From: Ruegeria sp. R13_0
Lineage (GTDB): Bacteria; Pseudomonadota; Alphaproteobacteria; Rhodobacterales; Rhodobacteraceae
Length of the DNA: 64,000 nt
Reading direction: 5' to 3'
NCBI RefSeq assembly: GCF_017743995.1
Contig: NZ_JAGHRB010000003.1
Location: 124,001-188,000 of the forward strand
Positions 16,855 to 26,292 of the stretch are shown here, one piece after another. A program made the position numbers and the translations under genes. The number at the start of each line of letters is the position of its first letter. The stretch's first letter is position 1. The notes below the pieces were generated by a model. That model worked only from the letters and a program-made list of their open reading frames with translations. It was not told the DNA's origin and did not search any database.

Positions 16855-19253
16855 GCGTGACCAAACCCCTCCCCCACGACGCGGCCCCGCTGCATGTGGC
16901 CGGCGCCGCACGTTACGTGGATGACATGCCGACGCCAAAGGGCACCCTCCATCTGGCCTTTGGCCTGAGCCCGATTGCCAAAGGTACGATCACCGCGATG
17001 GACCTGTCGGCGGTGAAATCTGCGGATGGCGTGGTGCAGGTGATGACGGCCGAGGATCTGCCTTTTGCCAACGACGTCTCTCCCTCGATCCATGATGAAC
17101 CACTACTGTCGGATGGCACGGTTCACTATATCGGTCAGCCCGTGTTTCTGGTCGTCGCCACCAGCCATCTCGCTGCCCGAAAGGCCGCGCGGTTGGGCAA
17201 GATCGACTATGCCGAAGACACCCCGATCCTGACCATCGAAGACGCTCTGGCCGCCGACAGCCGTTTCGAGGATGGCCCCCGCATCTACGCCAAGGGCGAC
17301 GCGGATGCCGCCATCGCCACTGCGGCCCATGTCATCGAAGGAAGCTTCGAGCTTGGCGGGCAGGAGCATTTCTACCTCGAAGGCCAGGCGGCGCTTGCCG
17401 TGCCGAATGAAGGCGCGGATATACTGGTCCATAGCTCAACCCAGCACCCGACCGAGATCCAGCACAAGGTGGCCGATGCACTGGGCGTTCCCATGCACGC
17501 AGTACGGGTTGAGACCCGTCGGATGGGCGGAGGGTTCGGCGGCAAGGAAAGCCAAGGCAACGCTCTGGCAGTGGCTTGTGCTATCGCCTCGCGCGCAACC
17601 GGCAAGGCCTGCAAGATGCGCTATGATCGCGATGATGACATGATCATCACCGGCAAGCGCCACGCGTTCCGCATTTCCTACAAAGCCGGGTTCGATGAAA
17701 ACGGCCACATACAAGGCGTTTCGTTCCTGCACCACGCGATCTGCGGCTGGGCGCAGGACCTGTCTCTGCCTGTCGCAGATCGTGCGATGCTGCATTCGGA
17801 CAACGCCTATCTGCTGCCCAATGCGCGGATCGAGAGCCACCGGCTGAAGACCAACACCCAATCCGCCACCGCCTATCGCGGGTTCGGAGGCCCTCAAGGC
17901 ATGGTCGGGATCGAGCGTGTGATGGACCACGCTGCGCACGAACTGGGTCTGGATCCGGTCGAGCTGCGCCGTCGGAACTATTATGAACCCGCCCACAAGG
18001 TTGCTGAGGCTGCACCGGCAGAGAAACCGCTGGGCCACCCTGACCCGCATGATGACCTGACCAGCCGGGGGGCAGTTGAGATGGGCGAGGCGCCCGTGCG
18101 CCCTCTGCCTGCAGGCGGCAACACGACGCCCTACGGCATGGAGGTCAGCGATTTCGAGCTGCATGGCATGACCGAAGCGCTGCTGAAATCCAGCGACTAT
18201 GCCGCGCGCAAGGCTGCCATCGAAAAATGGAACACCGAGAACAGTGTGATCAAGAAGGGTATCGCATTTTCTCCGGTTAAGTTCGGGATTTCCTTTACGC
18301 TGACCCACCTGAATCAGGCGGGTGCGTTGGTGCATGTGTATCAGGACGGCTCGGTCCACCTGAACCATGGCGGCACCGAGATGGGGCAAGGCCTGTTCCA
18401 GAAAGTCGCACAGGTCGCGGCGTCGCGCTTTGGCATTCCGCTGGAGATGGTCAAGATCACCGCAACCGATACGGCCAAAGTGCCCAATACCTCAGCAACG
18501 GCGGCGTCTTCGGGCAGTGACCTGAACGGCATGGCGGTCAAAGCCGCCTGCGACACGATCCGCGACCGCATGGCCGACTATCTGGCCGAGCGTCATCAGG
18601 CCGACCCGTCGACTGTTACTTTTTCGGACGGTCACGTCTCAGTCGGTGCGGAACGCTATACCTTCTCTGAGGCCGCCGCTTTGGCCTACCAGGGCCGCAT
18701 CAGCCTGTCAGCGACCGGGTTCTACAAGACGCCAAAGATCGAATGGGACCGGATCGCAGGTCGGGGGCGTCCGTTCTTTTACTTCGCCTATGGGGCTTCT
18801 GTGACCGAGGTGGCCGTGGACACGCTGACCGGCGAAAACCGCATCCTGCGCACCGATATCCTGCATGACGCGGGCGCATCTCTGAACCCGGCGCTCGATA
18901 TTGGACAGGTCGAAGGCGGCTATGTCCAAGGTGCAGGCTGGCTGACGACCGAGGAACTGGTCTGGGATGGCAAGGGCAATCTACGCACGCATGCGCCCTC
19001 GACCTACAAGATCCCTGCCTGCTCGGACCGGCCCGACATCTTCAATGTCGCGCTTTGGGGTGGCGAGAACCGCGAGGAAACGATCTATCGCTCAAAAGCG
19101 GTGGGTGAACCGCCATTCATGCTGGGCATATCGGCATGGTTGGCCCTGTCGAATGCGGTCGCAGCCTGCGGCGACAGCTATCCGGCCCTGGATGCACCCG
19201 CCACGGCCGAAGAAGTCTGGCGCGGTGTCCAGCGGATGAAAGGAGGCATCTGA
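16851..19253 (+). CDS. xdhB: xanthine dehydrogenase molybdopterin-binding large subunit
   Basis: Catalytic molybdenum-cofactor subunit, 800 aa. It shows the aldehyde oxidase/xanthine dehydrogenase fold: [13 protein letters not shown] near 169, the cofactor-binding GGGFGGKES near 225, substrate-site [10 protein letters not shown] near 341 (Arg that binds xanthine), MGQGLFQKV near 511 and the catalytic glutamate in VGEPPFMLG near 751. ATG overlaps the xdhA stop; its own stop shares an A with the xdhC start. Together the pair forms a heterotetramer in the cytoplasm. Neighbouring purine-type transporter genes fit a purine catabolic role. Confidence 0.96.
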   Translation: MSVTKPLPHDAAPLHVAGAARYVDDMPTPKGTLHLAFGLSPIAKGTITAMDLSAVKSADGVVQVMTAEDLPFANDVSPSIHDEPLLSDGTVHYIGQPVFLVVATSHLAARKAARLGKIDYAEDTPILTIEDALAADSRFEDGPRIYAKGDADAAIATAAHVIEGSFELGGQEHFYLEGQAALAVPNEGADILVHSSTQHPTEIQHKVADALGVPMHAVRVETRRMGGGFGGKESQGNALAVACAIASRATGKACKMRYDRDDDMIITGKRHAFRISYKAGFDENGHIQGVSFLHHAICGWAQDLSLPVADRAMLHSDNAYLLPNARIESHRLKTNTQSATAYRGFGGPQGMVGIERVMDHAAHELGLDPVELRRRNYYEPAHKVAEAAPAEKPLGHPDPHDDLTSRGAVEMGEAPVRPLPAGGNTTPYGMEVSDFELHGMTEALLKSSDYAARKAAIEKWNTENSVIKKGIAFSPVKFGISFTLTHLNQAGALVHVYQDGSVHLNHGGTEMGQGLFQKVAQVAASRFGIPLEMVKITATDTAKVPNTSATAASSGSDLNGMAVKAACDTIRDRMADYLAERHQADPSTVTFSDGHVSVGAERYTFSEAAALAYQGRISLSATGFYKTPKIEWDRIAGRGRPFFYFAYGASVTEVAVDTLTGENRILRTDILHDAGASLNPALDIGQVEGGYVQGAGWLTTEELVWDGKGNLRTHAPSTYKIPACSDRPDIFNVALWGGENREETIYRSKAVGEPPFMLGISAWLALSNAVAACGDSYPALDAPATAEEVWRGVQRMKGGI

Positions 19254-20188
19254 TGGGATTTGATCTGGAGGCTTTGAGGGAGGCGGTCAAAACCCACGGG
19301 AAAGTCACCCGCGTGGTCATCGCCGCGATCAAGGGGTCGTCCCCACGCGAGGTTGGCGCTTCGATGCTGATCTGGCCGGATGGCCAGAGCGGAACGATCG
19401 GCGGCGGCACGTTGGAGTTTCAGGCTGCCGAAGCCGCACGGGTCCAATCCCAACCCGCCCGTCTGACCCATCACGCGCTTGGCCCTGAATTGGGCCAATG
19501 CTGCGGCGGTGCAGTTTCACTGTTCAGCGAGGTCTTTGATCAAAAGGCACTTGAAGCGCTCGACGACACGGTCATAGCGCGATCCGCTTCTGCAGGCGAA
19601 ATGCCTCTGTCCGTGAAACGGTTGCTAGCAACTGCGCGTGGTCAGGGAATTGCCCCCTCACCGCAGATGATTGACGGCTGGATGGTGGAACCCGTTCACA
19701 AGCCAACCCGAAACCTGTGGATATGGGGCGCGGGACATGTAGGCCGTGCGCTGGTCGATGTTCTGTCCCCCCTGCCCGACATCGCGATCACATGGGTCGA
19801 CACCGGACCCGAGCGCTTCCCAGCCTCGGTGCCGACAGGTGTCACCACAGTTCCAGCGGCCAAACCAGCTGAACTGGTGCGCCATGCACCGTCCAATGCC
19901 GAGCACCTTGTGCTTACATATTCACACAATCTGGATTTAGAGCTATGCAACCGGCTGCTTTCGCATGATTTCCGCTTTGCGGGGCTGATCGGCTCGGCTA
20001 CGAAATGGGCGCGATTCCGGTCGCGGCTGGCAGCTCTTGGGCATTCACCTGAACAGATCAGCCGGATCACCTGTCCAATCGGCGATCCCGCTCTGGGCAA
20101 ACACCCGCAAATGATCGCCGTTGGCGTCGCCGCGCAGCTTCTGCGTCCGGCCCGACAGACTGAGTTGAAGAAGGACCTGAGCGCGTGA
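19253..20188 (+). CDS. xdhC: xanthine dehydrogenase accessory protein XdhC
   Basis: Chaperone that binds and delivers sulfurated molybdenum cofactor to XdhB. The 311-aa protein has an N-terminal XdhC/CoxI domain (KGSSPREVGASML near residue 23, LGQCCGGAV near 79) and a C-terminal Rossmann-like part (WGAGHVGRALVDVL near 158). The start at 19253 is set by AGGAGG at 19241-19246 and by the TGATG junction with the xdhB stop; a longer frame to 19136 lies inside xdhB and is not used. It overlaps the following ABC ATPase gene by 4 bases. Confidence 0.94.
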   Translation: MGFDLEALREAVKTHGKVTRVVIAAIKGSSPREVGASMLIWPDGQSGTIGGGTLEFQAAEAARVQSQPARLTHHALGPELGQCCGGAVSLFSEVFDQKALEALDDTVIARSASAGEMPLSVKRLLATARGQGIAPSPQMIDGWMVEPVHKPTRNLWIWGAGHVGRALVDVLSPLPDIAITWVDTGPERFPASVPTGVTTVPAAKPAELVRHAPSNAEHLVLTYSHNLDLELCNRLLSHDFRFAGLIGSATKWARFRSRLAALGHSPEQISRITCPIGDPALGKHPQMIAVGVAAQLLRPARQTELKKDLSA

Positions 20189-21702
20189 CCACTCCTCTCT
20201 TAAGCCTGCAAGGGCTGACCAAAGCCTATCCCGGCGTCGTGGCCAATGATCAGGTGTCATTCGACATCGGCGAAGGCGAAGTACATGCGCTTTTGGGCGA
20301 AAACGGCGCGGGGAAATCCACGCTGGTCAAGATGATCTATGGGCTGGTGAAGCCCGACAGCGGCACCATGATGCTGCGCGGCCAACCCTTTGCCCCAGCG
20401 GAACCCCGCGCGGCGCGGGCGGATGGGATTGCGATGGTGTTCCAGCACTTTTCGCTGTTCGATGCGCTGAACGTGGCTGAGAATATTGCGCTGGGGATGG
20501 AGAATCCGCCGCCGATGGGCGATCTGGCCTCGCGGATCCGCGAAGTGTCCGAGACCTACGGCTTGCCGTTGGACCCGTACCGCACGGTCGGCGATCTGTC
20601 CGCGGGGGAGCGTCAGCGGGTCGAGATCATCCGCTGCCTGCTGCAGGACCCCAAGCTGCTGATCATGGACGAACCAACCAGCGTACTGACCCCGCAAGAG
20701 GTCGAGATCCTGTTTGAAACGCTGAACAAATTGCGGTCTGAGGGCACCTCGATCCTGTATATCTCGCACAAGCTCGAAGAAATCCGCACGCTGTGTGACC
20801 ACGCTACGATCCTGCGTCTGGGCAAGAATGTCGGCGAGTGCATTCCGGCCGAAACATCAGCGCGCGATATGGCCGAGATGATGGTGGGATCAACGCTGCA
20901 AACGCCCGAACGCTCGGGCCGTGAATTCGGCGAGGTTGCGTTGGATGTCAGCGGTCTATCGGTGCCGTCGCCTTCGGAGTTTGGAACGGCGCTGAAGAAC
21001 GTCCATATGACGGTCCGCAAGGGCGAGGTTCTTGGCATCGGCGGTGTTGCTGGCAACGGTCAGGATGAGTTGCTGGGCGTGCTGTCCGGTGAGATTCAAA
21101 CCGCTGCTGACGCGATCAAGTTCAATGGTCAGCAGATCGGCAAACTCGGGCCCACTGCCCGCCGGAAACTGGGCGTGCTGACTGCGCCCGAGGAACGTTT
21201 GGGCCATGCCGCTGCGCCGGATATGAGCTTGACCGAGAACGCCCTGCTGACCGGGTCGGTGCGCGAAGGTTTGGAGAACAAAGGGTTCCTCAAATGGTCC
21301 GAGACCAAAAGCTTTGCTGAAAAGATCATCAGCGCGTTTGACGTCAGAACGCCCGGCCCTGAAAACGCAGCACGGTCGCTATCAGGCGGGAACCTGCAGA
21401 AATTCGTGATCGGTCGGGAAGTCTTGCAGAACCCTGAGGTGCTGGTGGTGAACCAACCGACCTGGGGTGTGGATGCCGCTGCGGCTGCGTCGATCCGGCA
21501 GGCCATTCTGGATCTGGCGGCCAAGGGAACGGCGGTGATCTGCATCAGTCAGGATTTGGACGAGCTGATGGAGATCTCGGACAGTTTTGCGGCACTGAAC
21601 GAAGGGCGGCTGAGCGCGCCTCGGGAGACAACAGGCCTGACCGTTGATGAGATCGGCCTGATGATGGGCGGTGCCCATGGCATGGAGGTGGCGCATGTGT
21701 GA
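20185..21702 (+). CDS. nucleoside/purine-type ABC transporter ATP-binding protein (double NBD)
   Basis: Tandem ATPase of 505 aa for a BMP-dependent importer (YufO/NupO-like). The first half has Walker A GENGAGKST near residue 36, LSAGERQRVEI and Walker B LLIMDEPTS; the second half lacks a normal Walker A but keeps LSGGNLQKFVIGRE near 395 and VLVVNQPTWGVD. Such degenerate second halves are usual in sugar/nucleoside importers. Start overlaps xdhC by 4 bases, so transport and purine oxidation are one transcription unit. Xanthine, hypoxanthine or nucleosides as cargo are inferred from this linkage. Confidence 0.92.
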   Translation: MTTPLLSLQGLTKAYPGVVANDQVSFDIGEGEVHALLGENGAGKSTLVKMIYGLVKPDSGTMMLRGQPFAPAEPRAARADGIAMVFQHFSLFDALNVAENIALGMENPPPMGDLASRIREVSETYGLPLDPYRTVGDLSAGERQRVEIIRCLLQDPKLLIMDEPTSVLTPQEVEILFETLNKLRSEGTSILYISHKLEEIRTLCDHATILRLGKNVGECIPAETSARDMAEMMVGSTLQTPERSGREFGEVALDVSGLSVPSPSEFGTALKNVHMTVRKGEVLGIGGVAGNGQDELLGVLSGEIQTAADAIKFNGQQIGKLGPTARRKLGVLTAPEERLGHAAAPDMSLTENALLTGSVREGLENKGFLKWSETKSFAEKIISAFDVRTPGPENAARSLSGGNLQKFVIGREVLQNPEVLVVNQPTWGVDAAAAASIRQAILDLAAKGTAVICISQDLDELMEISDSFAALNEGRLSAPRETTGLTVDEIGLMMGGAHGMEVAHV

Positions 21703-21712
21703 TTTGTCGCGT

Positions 21713-21746
21713 GGCCTTCGGCGAGAGTATTTGGAAAAAGATGAAG
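21713..21746 (+). repeat. diverged copy of the hairpin/TATTT repeat
   Basis: In the 63-base gap between the ATPase and the first permease, GGCCTTCGGCGAGAGTATTT is followed by GGAAAAAGATGAAG. It shares the order 'short GC hairpin, GAGTATTT, purine-rich tail' with the copies at 15950, 29861 and 30019 but differs in many positions. It may form a weak intra-operon hairpin. The family membership is by eye. Confidence 0.45.
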
Positions 21747-21765
21747 ACGGGCGGGGAATAAGTAC

Positions 21766-22848
21766 ATGATTGTGTTGGAGAAACGACCGCAACCGTCGAA
21801 AGCGTGGTCCTATGCGACCCCCGTGGTGGCGGTGATTGCCACGATGGTTTTTGGCGGCATCCTGTTCGCCATTCTGGGCAAGAACCCGATTGAAGCCATT
21901 GGCACCATCTTTTGGGAGCCCCTGTTCGGCGAGTTCGCATTTTACTACCGCCCGCAACTGCTGGTGAAAGGCGCGCCATTGGTACTGATTGCGATTGGCC
22001 TGGCGTTGGGTTTCCGCGCGGGTATCTGGAATATCGGGGCTGAAGGGCAGTACATCATGGGTGCCATCTTTGGGGCTGGGGCCGGGCTGGCCTTTTACCC
22101 TCTGGACGCGTTCTACATCTTTCCGATCATGGTGATCGCGGGCGCGTTCGGAGGCTGGCTTTGGGCGATGATCCCGGCCTTTTTGAAAGTGCGCTTTGGC
22201 ACCAACGAAATCCTTGTCTCGCTGATGCTGGTTTACGTGGCCGAGCAGATGCTGGCCTCGGTGTCTTTGGGCCTGTTGAAGAACCCCGAGGGGTTTGGCT
22301 TTCCCGGGTCGCGTAACCTGCAATCCTATGACAGTGCGCATAATGCCGAGCTGATCGCAGGATCGGGCATGCACTGGGGTGTCGTGACGGCCCTGATCGC
22401 AGTGATCTTTTCCTATATCCTTCTGAACCGTCACATGCTGGGCTTTCACATCCGTCTGACCGGTGAAGCTCCGCGCGCGGCGAAATTCGCCGGGGTAAAT
22501 CCGGCGCGGCTGATCCTGTTCTGTCTGGGCCTGTCGGGCGCTCTGGCAGGTCTGGCGGGGATGTTCGAAGTGTCCGGCCCCTCGGGCGTGGTCAGCATCG
22601 ACTTTAACGTAGGCTACGGCTTTACGGCGATCATCGTGGCCTTCCTCGGCCGCCTGCACCCGGTGGGTATCCTGCTGGCGGGTGGCTTGATGGCACTGAC
22701 CTATATCGGCGGTGAAATCGCGCAGTCTCAGCTGGGCCTTCCTGCCGCTGCCATTCAGGTGTTCCAGGGGATGCTCCTGTTCTTCCTGCTGGCATTCGAT
22801 CTTCTGACAAACTACCGCATCCGTGCGGCACGTAGCGAGGTAGCGTAA
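21766..22848 (+). CDS. nucleoside/purine-type ABC transporter permease 1
   Basis: Inner-membrane permease of 360 aa with about nine hydrophobic segments; YufP/NupP-like. Conserved family stretches include LALGFRAGIWNIGAEGQY near residues 77-94, FGTNEILVSLMLVYVA near 144, and GLSGALAGLAGMFEVSG near 245. It overlaps the second permease by one base (stop A of TAATG shared with the next ATG). Works with the double ATPase and the BMP protein. Confidence 0.92.
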   Translation: MIVLEKRPQPSKAWSYATPVVAVIATMVFGGILFAILGKNPIEAIGTIFWEPLFGEFAFYYRPQLLVKGAPLVLIAIGLALGFRAGIWNIGAEGQYIMGAIFGAGAGLAFYPLDAFYIFPIMVIAGAFGGWLWAMIPAFLKVRFGTNEILVSLMLVYVAEQMLASVSLGLLKNPEGFGFPGSRNLQSYDSAHNAELIAGSGMHWGVVTALIAVIFSYILLNRHMLGFHIRLTGEAPRAAKFAGVNPARLILFCLGLSGALAGLAGMFEVSGPSGVVSIDFNVGYGFTAIIVAFLGRLHPVGILLAGGLMALTYIGGEIAQSQLGLPAAAIQVFQGMLLFFLLAFDLLTNYRIRAARSEVA

Positions 22849-23768
22849 TGGACCTTGGTGAAATCAATCCCGTCCTTCTGGTCGCCTCGCTGATGGTGGC
22901 CGCAACCCCCCTGCTGCTGGCCGCAATCGGAGAGCTGGTCGTCGAGAAAGCCGGCGTTCTGAACCTCGGTGTCGAGGGCATGATGATCGTCGGCGCCATC
23001 AGTGGCTTTGCGATCTCGGTCGAGACCGGATCGCCCTGGCTGGGCTTTATCGCATCAGCGATCGGCGGGGCAGTTCTGTCTCTGCTGTTCGTATTGCTGA
23101 CACAGGTCGCCTTGGCCAATCAGGTGGCCAGTGGCCTTGCGCTGACACTGTTCGGCCTCGGGTTCAGTGCCCTGCTGGGCCAAAGCTATGTGGGGGTCAA
23201 ACCGCCGAGCATGGGGGATATTCATATCCCGCTGATCAGCGATATCCCTGTTATCGGGCCGATCTTCTTCCAGCATGACCCGATCCTCTATGTCGGCATT
23301 GCTTTGACTGCGGGTGTTTGGGCGACGCTGAAATACACGCGTGTCGGTCTGATCCTGCGCGCTGTGGGCGAAAACCACGATGCGGCGCATGCGTTGGGCT
23401 ACAAGGTGATCAAAATTCGCATCATGGCGATCCTGTTCGGCGGGGCCTGCGCCGGGCTGGGCGGCGCCTATATCAGCCTGATCCGTGTCCCTCAGTGGAC
23501 CGAAGGCATGACCGCCGGTGTCGGCTGGATCGCTCTGGCGCTGGTGGTGTTCGCCAGCTGGAAGCCATGGCGTGCCTTGCTGGGTGCCTATTTGTTTGGC
23601 GGCATCACCGTGTTGCAGCTTAATTTGCAAGCAGCGGGCGTTGCCATTCCTGTCGAGTATCTGGCAATGTCGCCCTACATCATCACGATCCTTGTGCTTG
23701 TGATCCTTTCGGCCGACAAGAGCAGCGCACCTGCCTCACTGGGCCGGATTTTCCACGCCTCGCACTAG
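22848..23768 (+). CDS. nucleoside/purine-type ABC transporter permease 2
   Basis: Second permease, 306 aa, YufQ/NupQ-like. Family features: TPLLLAAIGELVVEKAGVLN near residues 21-40, LNLGVEGMMIVGAI, and the cytoplasmic loop LRAVGENHDAAHALGYKV near 171-188. It follows the first permease directly and precedes the binding-protein gene by 31 bases, which includes a GGGGAG ribosome binding site. Confidence 0.92.
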   Translation: MDLGEINPVLLVASLMVAATPLLLAAIGELVVEKAGVLNLGVEGMMIVGAISGFAISVETGSPWLGFIASAIGGAVLSLLFVLLTQVALANQVASGLALTLFGLGFSALLGQSYVGVKPPSMGDIHIPLISDIPVIGPIFFQHDPILYVGIALTAGVWATLKYTRVGLILRAVGENHDAAHALGYKVIKIRIMAILFGGACAGLGGAYISLIRVPQWTEGMTAGVGWIALALVVFASWKPWRALLGAYLFGGITVLQLNLQAAGVAIPVEYLAMSPYIITILVLVILSADKSSAPASLGRIFHASH

Positions 23769-23799
23769 GGGCCAACTGAACCAACTTGGGGAGTAACAC

Positions 23800-24876
23800 A
23801 TGAAATTCACGACACTTCTGGCAAGCGCCGCTATGGCGCTGGGTCTGGCCTCGGGGGCCATGGCTGCCGACGACAAGACCAAGGTCGGCTTCGTCTATGT
23901 CGGTCCGGTAGGCGACGGCGGCTGGACCTACGAACACAACAAAGGCCGACTGGCCGTCGAGGAAGAGTTCGGCGACAAGGTTGAAACCGTATTTGTCGAA
24001 TCCGTTCCCGAGGGCCCGGATGCCGAGCGCGTCATGACGCAAATGGCGCTGGAAGGCGCTGACCTGATCTTCACAACCTCGTTCGGCTACATGGACCCGA
24101 CCATTAACGTGGCGAAGAAGTTCCCGAATGTGAAATTCGAACACGCCACCGGTTACAAAACCGCCGACAACGTCGCGGTCTACTCGGCCCGTTTCTATGA
24201 AGGTCGTGCCGTTCAAGGCCACATCGCGGGTAAGATGACCAAGTCGAACATCATCGGCTATATCGGGTCTTACCCGATTCCTGAGGTGATCCGTGGCATC
24301 AACTCGGCCTATCTGCACGCCAAGAAGGTGAACCCGGATGTCGAGTTCAAAATCGTTTGGGCCTACACTTGGTTCGACCCTGCAAAAGAAGCTGACGCCG
24401 CTACTGTTCTGATCGAACAGGGCGCGGACGTGATCCTGCAACACACCGACTCGACCGCGCCTCAGGCGGCTGCGCAAGAGGCTGGCAATGTCGTGACCTT
24501 CGGTCAGGCCTCGGACATGAGCGAATACGCCCCGTTCCCGCGCGTATCTTCGATCATCGATGACTGGGCACCCTACTACATCGCACGGACCAAAGCTGTC
24601 ATGGATGGCACATGGGAAAGCGCCAACACATGGGACGGCATCCGCGAAGGTATGGTTGCAATCGGCGAGATCTCGGACGCGGTTCCCGCTGATGTCAAAG
24701 AAGAGGCTCTGGCGCTGAAAGCGGCCATGGCCGCAGGTGAATACCACCCCTTCACCGGCCCGATCAAAAAACAAGACGGCAGCGACTGGCTGGCCGAAGG
24801 CGAGGTTGCTGATGACGGCACCTTGGCCGGCATGAACTTCTACATCGAAGGCCTGGAAGGCGAGATCCCGCAGTAA
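23800..24876 (+). CDS. BMP-family ABC transporter substrate-binding protein
   Basis: Periplasmic binding protein of 358 aa with a signal peptide (about 22 residues, ending GAMAADDKT). The mature part begins with the BMP/PnrA signature VGFVYVGPVGDGGWTYEHN and continues with FTTSFGYMDP and HATGYKTADNVAVY. PnrA-like proteins bind purine nucleosides, and several alphaproteobacterial relatives next to xdh genes are thought to take up purines. It is the last gene of the xdh-transporter operon and is followed by a strong terminator. Confidence 0.92.
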   Translation: MKFTTLLASAAMALGLASGAMAADDKTKVGFVYVGPVGDGGWTYEHNKGRLAVEEEFGDKVETVFVESVPEGPDAERVMTQMALEGADLIFTTSFGYMDPTINVAKKFPNVKFEHATGYKTADNVAVYSARFYEGRAVQGHIAGKMTKSNIIGYIGSYPIPEVIRGINSAYLHAKKVNPDVEFKIVWAYTWFDPAKEADAATVLIEQGADVILQHTDSTAPQAAAQEAGNVVTFGQASDMSEYAPFPRVSSIIDDWAPYYIARTKAVMDGTWESANTWDGIREGMVAIGEISDAVPADVKEEALALKAAMAAGEYHPFTGPIKKQDGSDWLAEGEVADDGTLAGMNFYIEGLEGEIPQ

Positions 24877-24895
24877 GCTTCGATCATTTACAAAG

Positions 24896-24927
24896 AAAAG
24901 GCCCGCGGGGAAGCGGGCCTTTTTTAT
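24896..24927 (+). terminator. intrinsic terminator after the xdh/ABC transporter operon
   Basis: An 11-base perfect stem AAAAGGCCCGC / GCGGGCCTTTT with a six-base loop (GGGGAA) runs into TTTTTTATTT. It starts 19 bases after the binding-protein stop. On the other strand it can also serve the convergent SnoaL-like gene. Confidence 0.93.
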
Positions 24928-24942
24928 TTGACCCGGTGGGCC

Positions 24943-25713
24943 TTAGAACTTGCCGTTGTCATGCACCGCTTCCGCCGGGATGGGCGACACAACATCCCAA
25001 TGCTCGACGATCAAGCCATCCTCGACCCGCCACAGGTCAAAGAACGCATAGGGCGCGCCACCCATGATCGCGTCGGTGGCAACGAAGACGAAGTTGCCCT
25101 CAGCAACTGCGAATTGCGGCTCAAACTTGGTGATGACCTGGCCTTGCGCAGCGAACGACTCGATCGCGGCCATCAGCCCGTCCAGACCATCGTCGATCGA
25201 GGGGTTGTGCTGCTTATAGACTTCGGGGTTCATGTAGTTCGTGACATTCTCGGGCGCTTGCCCAGCCAGTACATCGCGCACGAAACCCAGAACAAGTTCC
25301 TTGTTCTTTTCGGTCTGGTCATGATCCATGATCTCGACCGGTCCGTTAGTCATTCCACGACCCGAGGCCGTGGTGGCGGGCACCGGTTGCAGGTTGTCCC
25401 AATGTTCCGCGACTTTGCCATCTTCGACCCGGAAGATATCAAATGCAGCCAGTTGCGATGCGCCGAACGCGTCCGCATTGTCATAGGTGTTGTGAAGCAC
25501 GACCATATCGCCCTCGGTGATGACCCGGTGGGTGGTGACTGTCATGCCAGATTGTTCGACCAGCGGGATCAGGCCCATCAGGCCCTCGGCGCCCGTCGGG
25601 ATTTGCGGATTATGTTGGATATAGCCGGACGTCACCATCTGACCGGCCGCCTGTGGGTCATGTTCGACAAAGGCGGCGGAAAACAGAGCGAGTACGATTT
25701 CTTTAGGTGTCAT
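24943..25713 (-). CDS. tandem SnoaL-like (NTF2-fold) protein
   Basis: A 256-aa cytoplasmic protein made of two similar halves, each with the SnoaL-like pattern YIQHNP (residue about 32) and YKQHNPSI (about 166), and each ending in a phrase of the type 'DxFRVEDGKVAEHWD' / 'DLWRVEDGLIVEHWD'. Single-domain relatives act as cyclases, hydrolases or unknown ester-modifying enzymes. ATG 25713 is chosen because GAGGAG lies 8 bases upstream; the frame extends 21 codons further without a site. It is divergent from an HxlR regulator, which probably controls it. Substrate unknown. Confidence 0.75.
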   Translation of the reverse strand: MTPKEIVLALFSAAFVEHDPQAAGQMVTSGYIQHNPQIPTGAEGLMGLIPLVEQSGMTVTTHRVITEGDMVVLHNTYDNADAFGASQLAAFDIFRVEDGKVAEHWDNLQPVPATTASGRGMTNGPVEIMDHDQTEKNKELVLGFVRDVLAGQAPENVTNYMNPEVYKQHNPSIDDGLDGLMAAIESFAAQGQVITKFEPQFAVAEGNFVFVATDAIMGGAPYAFFDLWRVEDGLIVEHWDVVSPIPAEAVHDNGKF

Positions 25714-25748
25714 GGAAGGTCTCCTCACGATTCGCGTTGTGGTGATAG

Positions 25749-25776
25749 TTAGTATTAATTCTGCACCACATATCAA
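25749..25776 (-). promoter_or_regulatory. probable promoter of the SnoaL-like gene
   Basis: On the minus strand TTGATA (25776-25771) and TACTAA (25754-25749) are 16 bases apart, a plausible -35/-10 pair 35 bases upstream of the SnoaL-like start. The region is AT-rich compared with its surroundings. Confidence 0.45.
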
Positions 25777-25813
25777 TTACGCACTTTTAAATCATCTGGT
25801 TACTTCAAGGATA

Positions 25814-25842
25814 CCTGTTTGTAATCAGATCTTTAAAACAGG
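25814..25842. promoter_or_regulatory. inverted repeat in the HxlR/SnoaL-like intergenic region
   Basis: CCTGTTT (25814-25820) and AAACAGG (25836-25842) are perfect reverse complements 22 bases apart centre to centre, two helical turns. This spacing suits a dimeric winged-helix regulator such as the adjacent HxlR protein. Binding is not shown. Confidence 0.4.
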
Positions 25843-25894
25843 ACCGTTTGGTACTAATATCGCCTTAGGTATTCATTTCGAACTTGAGGTCTCC

Positions 25895-26272
25895 ATGCTG
25901 CCAATAGGTGTGAACTCAAAAGCCGAGGCATCGGATTGCTCGATCCGGTCCATCCTGTCCAACGTTACGGGCAAATGGCGCATGATCATCATCCTCGCGC
26001 TTGAGGATGAGCCCAAACGATTTGGTGAGTTGAAACGCTGTATCGGGGACGTCACCCAACGGGTGCTGACAGAAAACCTGCGTGGATTGCAACGGGATGG
26101 CTATCTGACGCGAACGGTCGACCCGGGGCCGCCAGTGGCCGTGTCCTACGAGCTGACACCGCTGGGCCGCAGCCTGCTGGACAGGCTGAAGCCGCTGGTC
26201 TTCTGGTCACATGAACAAATGGATCAGGTCAGGACCGCCCGTATGGAATTCGAGCGATCTCAGGAGGGCTAG
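25895..26272 (+). CDS. HxlR-family transcriptional regulator
   Basis: A 125-aa winged-helix DNA-binding protein. It has the family's N-terminal cysteine (DCSIRSIL, Cys15), the GKWRMIIILALEDEPKRFGEL recognition core near residues 27-47, QRVLTENLRGLQRDGYL and the wing YELTPLGRSLL. ATG 25895 is preceded by GAGG at proper spacing; the reading frame is open far upstream but without a site. Divergent placement suggests it regulates the SnoaL-like gene and itself, possibly in response to a reactive small molecule through Cys15. Confidence 0.88.
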   Translation: MLPIGVNSKAEASDCSIRSILSNVTGKWRMIIILALEDEPKRFGELKRCIGDVTQRVLTENLRGLQRDGYLTRTVDPGPPVAVSYELTPLGRSLLDRLKPLVFWSHEQMDQVRTARMEFERSQEG

Positions 26273-26292
26273 TCGCCCCAAAGAAACAGGCT

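Noticed and set aside
21382..22659. 425-codon open frame on the minus strand
   Set aside because: Antisense to the ABC transporter ATPase and permease genes; His/Arg/Gln-rich with no domain.
23683..24774. 363-codon open frame on the minus strand
   Set aside because: Antisense to the BMP-family binding protein gene.
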